DNA from: Lachnospiraceae bacterium UBA3762
GTDB taxonomy: Bacteria > Bacillota > Clostridia > Lachnospirales > Lachnospiraceae
NCBI GenBank assembly: GCA_002371615.1
Contig: DFGA01000024.1
Location: 1-31,544, forward strand
Reading direction: 5' to 3'
DNA length: 31,544 nucleotides
Position numbers and translations under genes: made by a program
Part shown: one piece after another, positions 26,250 through 31,544 of the stretch
Numbering within the stretch: position 1 is the stretch's first letter
How the letters are laid out: each line of letters opens with the position of its first letter
Notes under the pieces: model-generated
The model's input: only the letters and a program-made list of their open reading frames with translations
The model's database searches: none
Told to the model about the DNA's origin: nothing

Positions 26250-27248
26250 ATGAACAACCCACTGATAAGCATAGTCATCCCGATATATAATTCGGAAAAT
26301 CAATTAGAACAATGCATTGACAGTCTTCTGAACCAGGCATATCAGAACCTTGAGATTATTTTAGTTGACGACGGATCGAAAGACTCATCATGGGATAAAT
26401 GTGAAAGATATGCGCAGAAAGACTCCAGAATTAAAGCGGTTCATAAAGAGAACGGCGGTGTGTCCTCCGCAAGGAATCTCGGAATTCAATATGCAACCGG
26501 CGAGTATCTGGGCTTTCTTGACAGCGATGATTATGTTTCACCGGACCTGTATGCCGATTTGGTCGACATATTAAACAGTAATCCCGGTCTTGACGGAATC
26601 AGGTATCAGTTCAGAAACGTTTACGGAAGCGAATTGAGAGAAAGCTCTTCCAGTAAGAACCTAGGGGCGATACCGCTGGATAGCAAGTTAAAAGCCATGC
26701 AGCTGATTTTGGTTGACAAAGAATTTCCGAGTGTTGCAATTTTTCTGTTCAAAAGACAAAAGATTCGACATACATTCAATGAAGATGTCAAAACGGCTGA
26801 AGACTACCTGTTCATGATGCATTACATAATGCATGCTGAAAAAGTATTTATAACAAATAAAGTCTATTATTATTACGTTTATAACCAGAACAGTATCACA
26901 CGAGCCAGTATCACTCCTGAAAGAGCCCTTTCTTATCTGAAATCCCAGCTCTTTGTATGCCGTGTTGCAGACAAATACATAAGCAAGTACTCTCTCAGCG
27001 AATTACATAATGCTCAGATCGAAGATATAACAAGTGTGATATCCAACAATGTCAATAGTTTATTCCCTGACATAACGTATTCACAATATAAGAAATATAT
27101 AGAAGATGCGCGCAGCTTAAGAGACTTCAGGTATTTTAACAGGTCCCGTATTTATGACTCAGTGTTAAATCCGAGTTTACTCTTCTATTTATCAAAGAAA
27201 ATGTCAAAAACGGGGAAGAAAATCCTGAAAGGCATTATAAACAGATAA
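26250..27248 (+). CDS. GT2-family glycosyltransferase
   Basis: The 332-residue protein has SIVIPIYNSENQLEQC (7-22), LVDDGSKDSSWDKCE (38-52, D40 and D41) and FLDSDDYV (89-96), the canonical GT2 capsule-transferase set. KENGGVSSARNLGI (66-79) and KTAEDYLFMMHYI are the usual connecting and general-base elements. Strong AAGGGAGG at 26235-26242 precedes the ATG. It is the last gene of the plus-strand operon and is followed after 12 bases by hairpin C. Donor unknown. Confidence 0.92.
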   Translation: MNNPLISIVIPIYNSENQLEQCIDSLLNQAYQNLEIILVDDGSKDSSWDKCERYAQKDSRIKAVHKENGGVSSARNLGIQYATGEYLGFLDSDDYVSPDLYADLVDILNSNPGLDGIRYQFRNVYGSELRESSSSKNLGAIPLDSKLKAMQLILVDKEFPSVAIFLFKRQKIRHTFNEDVKTAEDYLFMMHYIMHAEKVFITNKVYYYYVYNQNSITRASITPERALSYLKSQLFVCRVADKYISKYSLSELHNAQIEDITSVISNNVNSLFPDITYSQYKKYIEDARSLRDFRYFNRSRIYDSVLNPSLLFYLSKKMSKTGKKILKGIINR

Positions 27249-27260
27249 CACAATTTCAAA

Positions 27261-27353
27261 AGGGCTGTCACAATACAGTTTCACCACTATACATGGCAGA
27301 ATTCATAAAAAAGCATCTGCTGTGTATAGCGGTTTTCTGCTTGTGACAGCCCT
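27261..27353. terminator. Long hairpin element C (conserved-end family, compensatory changes)
   Basis: AGGGCTGTCACAA (27261-27273) and TTGTGACAGCCCT (27341-27353) pair perfectly over 13 bp. Compared with element A, a G-C pair in GTCGCA is A-T here, with both arms changed. An inner stem of 18 positions (27283-27300 with 27316-27333) has one mismatch and two G-T pairs. It lies between the convergent GT2 and acyltransferase genes. Confidence 0.75.
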
Positions 27354-27377
27354 CTGTATATTCATCGATTTCAAAGC

Positions 27378-27950
27378 TCACGTGATTTCCTCTAAATCTT
27401 TTTCCTCTATAGGTCGAATCACTCTGGCCGGATTTCCTACAACAACGGAATTTGACGGAACATCCTTCGTAACAACGGATCCGGCACCAATGATAACATT
27501 ATCACCGATCTTTATGCCGCCGATAACCGTTGAATTTGCCGCAATGTAAACATTGTTTCCGATTATCGGGAAGTCATTACCGTTTCTTCCGATTACTACG
27601 CCGGGACCGACTCTGAGATTCTTACCTGCTTTTTTCGGAAAAATGGCACTGAATCTGTGGGAGACCAGCAATCCCCCTTTAATATCACCCATAATCTCTA
27701 CACTTTTATCAGCCGGTGAAAACAGGAATCCGATTTTTCCTATCAGTTTAGCAACAGGAGATCCATTCACAAAGCGGAACCTGAGAACATTTCTGAACTC
27801 CTGTTCTCTGCAGCATCGGGTAAACCTTTTTAGCGGGCTCATCCCCTTGCAATCCTCGTCCCACTTAAGGAATCTGCGCGAATCCTCATTGATTTTTTCT
27901 CTGGTATCCTTATCAGTGAGCCGGTAAGCGGTCAAAAACAAAATATTCAT
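27378..27950 (-). CDS. Hexapeptide-repeat acyltransferase (serine acetyltransferase-like)
   Basis: The 190-residue protein has an N-terminal helical half and a C-terminal left-handed beta-helix (for example IIGNNVYIAANSTVIGGIKIG and VIIGAGSVVTKDVPSNSVVVGNPARVI). The domain order matches CysE-like enzymes, but the usual HxT(L)G after the beta-helix start reads IGRNGND, so serine as acceptor is doubtful and O-acetylation of a sugar is an alternative. The start at 27950 has GGAGGT directly upstream and is preferred over 27965. The gene is divergent from the cysteine-synthase-like gene, which keeps the serine route open. Confidence 0.78.
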   Translation of the reverse strand: MNILFLTAYRLTDKDTREKINEDSRRFLKWDEDCKGMSPLKRFTRCCREQEFRNVLRFRFVNGSPVAKLIGKIGFLFSPADKSVEIMGDIKGGLLVSHRFSAIFPKKAGKNLRVGPGVVIGRNGNDFPIIGNNVYIAANSTVIGGIKIGDNVIIGAGSVVTKDVPSNSVVVGNPARVIRPIEEKDLEEIT

Positions 27951-28020
27951 GTGTACCTCCATCATATCGAAATACCGGATCGTGGCAGTGCGCAGGCACG
28001 AAGTAATCCGTAATCAACTT

Positions 28021-28049
28021 TTGACGACTTAATCATTATATTTTATTAT
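28021..28049 (+). promoter_or_regulatory. Sigma-A-type promoter for the cysteine-synthase-like gene
   Basis: TTGACG (28021-28026) and TATTAT (28044-28049) are separated by 17 bp, each differing from consensus by one base. Transcription would start near 28056, giving a leader of about 74 nt. No T-box or SAM-riboswitch-like core is recognisable in it. Confidence 0.68.
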
Positions 28050-28129
28050 ATATTGAAACAGCTCTGAAAGAAAGATATAATTAACCGGTGTTAAATTCAC
28101 ACAATTCTATCGATTAACAGGTGAGAAAT

Positions 28130-29056
28130 ATGGTTTACAATAATATTCTGGAAGCAATGGGACATACACCTCTTATCAAGCTCAATCATATAGTTCCGCG
28201 TAATGCTGCAGACATCTATGTGAAATTCGAAGGCCTGAATGTCGGCGGCTCCATCAAGACCAGAACGGCCTACAATATGATACTCGATGCCGAGAAACGC
28301 GGACTGATCGATTCCGACACCATTATAGTTGAACCTACAAGCGGCAATCAGGGAATAGGACTGGCTCTCGTCGGTGCGGTGCGAGGATATAAGACTATTA
28401 TCATTATGCCTGACTCTGTCAGCGAGGAACGAAGAAAACTGGTCAAGCACTACGGTGCCGAAGTCATGCTTATCCATGATGCCGGCGACATCGGTGCCTG
28501 CATTCAGGAATGCATCGCCACCGCTGACAGGATGAAAAGAGAAAATCCCAACGTTTTTGTTCCTCAGCAATTCGAGAATCTGGCTAATCCCGCTGTACAG
28601 CGCGATGTGACCGGGCACGAAATTCTTGAAGATCTCGGATGCCCTGCAGACGGCTTTTGCTCGGGTATCGGGACAGGCGGAACGATTACCGGAATCGGTG
28701 AGACTCTGAAAGCAGCTAACCCGAATATGTTGATTTGGGCCGTTGAACCCGAAAATGCTGCTATCCTCTCTGGAGGATCAATCGGTACACATGTTCAGAT
28801 GGGTATCGGCGATGGTCTTGTTCCTGCTATTCTGAATCAAAACATTTACAGCGATATCTATATCGTGACAGACGAACAGGCTCTGCAGACAGCAAAAGAC
28901 CTGGCAAGCCGGGAAGGTATTATGTGCGGTATCTCCAGCGGCACGAATGTTGCCGCTGCAATCGCCATGGCAAAAAAACTCGGCAAGGGTAAAAAAGTAG
29001 TCACCATTCTTCCTGATACAGCTGAGAGATATTTTTCAACGGAGCTTTTTGACTGA
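28130..29056 (+). CDS. Cysteine synthase-like PLP enzyme (fold type II, CysK/CysM family)
   Basis: The 308-residue protein has the family order: GHTPLIKLN (11-19), the PLP lysine K43 in GGSIKTRTA, EPTSGNQGIGLAL (68-80), GTGGTITG (181-188), ISSGTNVAAA and LPDTAERYFST at the C-terminus. In classic enzymes the lysine is followed by Asp-Arg and the loop reads SGNTG; here they are Thr-Arg and SGNQG, so the substrate may differ from O-acetylserine. The ATG at 28130 is preceded by AGGTGA (28119-28124), better than the GTG at 28121. It adds either cysteine supply or a related beta-replacement product; a link to the polysaccharide is not evident. Confidence 0.85.
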   Translation: MVYNNILEAMGHTPLIKLNHIVPRNAADIYVKFEGLNVGGSIKTRTAYNMILDAEKRGLIDSDTIIVEPTSGNQGIGLALVGAVRGYKTIIIMPDSVSEERRKLVKHYGAEVMLIHDAGDIGACIQECIATADRMKRENPNVFVPQQFENLANPAVQRDVTGHEILEDLGCPADGFCSGIGTGGTITGIGETLKAANPNMLIWAVEPENAAILSGGSIGTHVQMGIGDGLVPAILNQNIYSDIYIVTDEQALQTAKDLASREGIMCGISSGTNVAAAIAMAKKLGKGKKVVTILPDTAERYFSTELFD

Positions 29057-29128
29057 TTTGTACCTTTCTGTGCAGGTCACAAACTATCTTTTATTTATTA
29101 CTTTTTATCTAATTATAGGGTAGAAAAT

Positions 29129-31306
29129 ATGAAAAGAATTATACTTTTATCGTTAAGTATCGCAGCTACAGGCATCCTGTTTAGTCGGGCTTCCTTCAAA
29201 CTTGTTGCATTGGTCCTGGTAGCAAGCATCATATGTTCATGTATCATCTATCTAATTGAAAAATTTGTTACACATCCTGAAAATGCTTTCGTTCACAAAC
29301 GTTTTATTATTCTGGATATACTGCTCGTCTCCTGGTTAATGATCAGATTTTACAGCAAGTGGGGCACGAACAGCTTTATTATGACTCTTATGTCGAATAT
29401 GAATGTGTCTTTACCTATTGCGTTAGGTATTATTGCGTCTGTCCTCGGCATTATTGCATTGCACGCGATTGACACTATGTTCTGCCTGGGTGAGAGTCTG
29501 CTTCTACTGATCACCAAAAGAGTTCAGAGCATTAACGATCCGTATAATCTCTTTGCAGTTCTGGTCATTGTCTTTATGCAGAACATGATCTTGAATTACA
29601 GTGGACTTCAGACATTTGAAACTCTTGGTATGCAGAGCATCGTCGCTACAGTATTTAACACTATGGTCATCCTGAGTGTGAACCTCCTCTTCGCCATATT
29701 GATCAGGAACTGGAAAGTAACGCTGACGCTCACCACTGTAGTATTCTGGATTTGGTCAATTGCAGATTATTATGTCGTCAAGTTCCACGGCAGTCCACTG
29801 TATTTCAGCGAATTTGCAAATGCAAAAACAGCAGCGAACGTAATGTCAGGCTATCAGCTTGAAATCAGTAGTGTTGTTATAATTATCACTATCATCGCTC
29901 TTGCAATAATTGCGGAAATAATCCTGTTTGTTTCACATGTCGGCATTTTCAATAAGGATAAAAAGATTCTCAAAATCTGCACGACTCTTGTACTGCTCAT
30001 ATTATGTTCGGCAGCAAGCGTCTTCGGATATAAGAAAGTTGACCCAAGCTCCCACGGCTGGGCTCCCTGGACAGAAGGTCTCCAAACCGGAGGGTTCCTA
30101 TACGAATCAGTGTATGATCTTGAAAAAAGACAAAATCCTATAGTTGAGCCTGAAGGGTATAGTGTCGAATCCATTAAGAAACTGAAATCTGACAAGATAA
30201 ACTCCGAGAGTTATCCTGATATTATTCTGATTTTGAACGAAACTTTCTGCGACCTGAGTTACAGCGTGGATTTCAAAGCTGATGTCGATCCCATGGCCGC
30301 GTTCAAAGATATTGACGGTGCAACATACGGTCATGCGACCGTCGCTAATGTCGGAGGCGGAACGAATGATTCCGAATTCGAATTATTGACTTCCAACTCC
30401 AGATATCTGCTGAGCAGTTCTGCACCGTTTACCTTCCTTCCGGAGAAACATCTCAAAAACAGTATCGTTCGTTTTCTTAAGGAAGGGTTCGGATATGAAA
30501 CCACTGCAATGCACTGCGGTATCGCCGGCAACTACTCCAGAAATATCGCTTATCCGTATCTCGGATTCGATAATATTTACCTGGGAGAAGACTCTTTCAA
30601 ATATCTGAGCAGCTATGGGAACAGAAAATGGCTTGATTCCGACAACTACCATGACCTTACGGATCACTATGAAGAAGGCGGTGAAGGCCCCCGCTTTATG
30701 TATCTCTTAACATTCCAAAATCACGGTGGATATGAGCAAAATGAGCCTTCAAGTGATACCGTCCACGTCGGAACAGATTTCGGTAGTCTCACAGATGACG
30801 CAGACGAATTCCTGAGCAGCATGAAATCGTCAGCGGAAGCTTTTCGGGATCTGACAGATTATTTTAAAGACAGCAAGCGGGACGTTATCATCTGTATGGT
30901 CGGTGACCATGCACCTGCCTTTATTGCAGAATTGCCAAATGACGCTGAAAGTCCGATTGATGACGAGAGTATCAACAAGTGCACTGTCCCTTACGTGATC
31001 TGGTCTAATTTCGATGCAAAAATGACCTCGTATGCGGACTATGCAACCATGACCGATCTTGTACCGATGACTCTCAAAGCAGCCGGGCTCCCGTTGTCTG
31101 CTTACTATAAAACTATATTAGATCTGCATGAAGAGCTGCCAATCCGCACAAAGACCGGTAAATACTATGACCGGGATTTCAAGAGCGGAGTGTTCGGGGG
31201 TGACACTGACAACCAATTTTTGTCCGATTATTATAATATGGAGTATAACTCGCTGCATGCGGGCGTAGACTATATAGACGAGTTATATACGGTTGCTGCG
31301 AAATAA
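29129..31306 (+). CDS. LtaS-like membrane phosphoglycerol transferase (alkaline-phosphatase fold)
   Basis: The 725-residue protein has several N-terminal membrane segments over about 300 residues, then an extracellular domain. Metal and catalytic motifs of lipoteichoic-acid synthase are visible: ILNETF (E371), GGGTNDSEFELLT with T412 as nucleophile, FQNHGGY (H532) and MVGDHAP (D593, H594). Threonine rather than a CxPxR formylglycine site means it is not a true sulfatase. Such enzymes transfer glycerol phosphate from phosphatidylglycerol to a lipid or polysaccharide acceptor. It follows the PLP gene by 72 bases, with AGGG near 29118 as ribosome site. Whether the acceptor is lipoteichoic acid or the local polysaccharide is open. 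Confidence 0.88.
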   Translation: MKRIILLSLSIAATGILFSRASFKLVALVLVASIICSCIIYLIEKFVTHPENAFVHKRFIILDILLVSWLMIRFYSKWGTNSFIMTLMSNMNVSLPIALGIIASVLGIIALHAIDTMFCLGESLLLLITKRVQSINDPYNLFAVLVIVFMQNMILNYSGLQTFETLGMQSIVATVFNTMVILSVNLLFAILIRNWKVTLTLTTVVFWIWSIADYYVVKFHGSPLYFSEFANAKTAANVMSGYQLEISSVVIIITIIALAIIAEIILFVSHVGIFNKDKKILKICTTLVLLILCSAASVFGYKKVDPSSHGWAPWTEGLQTGGFLYESVYDLEKRQNPIVEPEGYSVESIKKLKSDKINSESYPDIILILNETFCDLSYSVDFKADVDPMAAFKDIDGATYGHATVANVGGGTNDSEFELLTSNSRYLLSSSAPFTFLPEKHLKNSIVRFLKEGFGYETTAMHCGIAGNYSRNIAYPYLGFDNIYLGEDSFKYLSSYGNRKWLDSDNYHDLTDHYEEGGEGPRFMYLLTFQNHGGYEQNEPSSDTVHVGTDFGSLTDDADEFLSSMKSSAEAFRDLTDYFKDSKRDVIICMVGDHAPAFIAELPNDAESPIDDESINKCTVPYVIWSNFDAKMTSYADYATMTDLVPMTLKAAGLPLSAYYKTILDLHEELPIRTKTGKYYDRDFKSGVFGGDTDNQFLSDYYNMEYNSLHAGVDYIDELYTVAAK

Positions 31307-31312
31307 CAGTAT

Positions 31313-31360
31313 CAAGAACGCCTCGGCGTTCTTGCCGCGCCGCGCATGGTGCGAAGCACC
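31313..31360 (+). repeat. Short palindromic repeat, copy 3, with second hairpin
   Basis: CAAGAACGCC (31313-31322) and GGCGTTCTTG (31325-31334) form the same palindrome as at 8246. It continues into CCGCGCCG and a second hairpin GGTGC-GAA-GCACC (31348-31360). It lies seven bases after the LtaS-like stop and may terminate or stabilise that transcript, or be a REP-like repeat. Confidence 0.72.
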
Positions 31361-31471
31361 TTCCTTTATAATAACATTATACCTGCAGTCTGTAATTAGA
31401 AAATCGATTTAAAATCTATATAAAAAGGGGATCAGATAATAAAAGTGATTCGAAGAAGTATCCTATGACAT

Positions 31472-31519
31472 AAAAAAACGGCAGCTAAAAGGGTATACTT
31501 CCCAATCAGATACCGTTTT
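31472..31519 (-). terminator. Minus-strand terminator for a gene beyond the right edge
   Basis: On the minus strand AAAACGG (31513-31519) pairs with CCGTTTT, which runs on as TTTTTTT to 31472. Inside, GGTAT (31510-31514) can pair with ATACC (31492-31496). A TGA at 31506-31508 in a frame open to the edge may be the end of that gene, with 12 codons visible, too few to identify. The preceding 110 bases (31361-31471) are AT-rich and I see nothing in them. Confidence 0.45.
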
Positions 31520-31544
31520 GTTTGTTCAGTTTGCGACTCTTTTC

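Noticed and set aside
28050..28129. Riboswitch or T-box before the cysteine-synthase-like gene
   Set aside because: The leader is only about 74 nt and no T-box or SAM-riboswitch core can be recognised.
28097..28618. Minus-strand open frame of about 173 codons over the PLP enzyme
   Set aside because: It is a shadow of a well-conserved gene.
29129..31306. Sulfatase annotation that would pair with the sulfotransferase
   Set aside because: The nucleophile is Thr412 in an LtaS-like context and no CxPxR formylglycine site exists.
31506..31544. C-terminal end of a minus-strand gene at the right edge
   Set aside because: Only 12 codons are visible, too few to support a CDS call, although the nearby terminator is consistent with one.

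Overview
The window looks like a chromosomal segment from a low-to-moderate-GC Gram-positive anaerobe, most likely a Lachnospiraceae-like member of the Clostridia. This is an inference from strong AGGAGG-type ribosome sites, a Gram-positive Wzx/Wzy surface-polysaccharide gene set, an LtaS-type enzyme, a DUF2974 (Mbeg1-like) hydrolase and a secreted protease ending in DUF5648-like repeats. There is no 16S or other taxonomic marker, so the assignment is tentative. Almost every gene belongs to a cell-surface or extracellular polysaccharide locus.

Layout. 1-6709 (+): the 3' part of a giant secreted subtilisin-like protease (its start lies off the left edge), a membrane O-acyltransferase and a GT2 glycosyltransferase. 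6710-7018: a repeat-rich gap (tandem duplication, long hairpin, short palindrome). 7019-8191 (-): a lone DUF2974 alpha/beta hydrolase bracketed by inverted copies of the short palindrome. 8398-10593 (+): a good promoter followed by a GT4 and a NodB-type deacetylase. 10716-20304 (-): an eight-gene operon, in transcription order priming glycosylphosphotransferase, Cps2T-like rhamnosyltransferase, stand-alone beta-propeller (GINT1_N-like), GT4, GT32, sulfotransferase-like protein, Wzx flippase and NTP_transf_5-type nucleotidyltransferase. 20590-27248 (+): the divergent operon, GT2, Wzy polymerase, membrane-anchored DUF5011-like protein, two tandem Wzz/BY-kinase-like proteins and another GT2. 27378-27950 (-): a hexapeptide acyltransferase. 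28130-31306 (+): a cysteine-synthase-like PLP enzyme and an LtaS-like membrane phosphoglycerol transferase. The last 240 bases hold a third copy of the short palindrome and a minus-strand terminator for a gene beyond the right edge.

Inferred pathway. The priming enzyme loads the first sugar phosphate on undecaprenyl phosphate. Up to seven other transferases (three GT2, three GT4, one GT32) extend the repeat unit. It can be decorated by sulfation, O-acylation, deacetylation and possibly phosphoglycerol. Wzx flips it, Wzy polymerises it, and the Wzz-like pair would set chain length.

The most notable points are: the paired Wzz/kinase-like proteins, both degenerate and both ending before any tyrosine tail, next to an anchored DUF5011-like protein; a sulfotransferase and a GINT1_N-like propeller in one Gram-positive polysaccharide operon; and a family of about 90-100-nt hairpins found at all three convergent gene junctions, with base changes that preserve pairing. 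I saw no tRNA, rRNA, CRISPR array, transposase or recognisable riboswitch.
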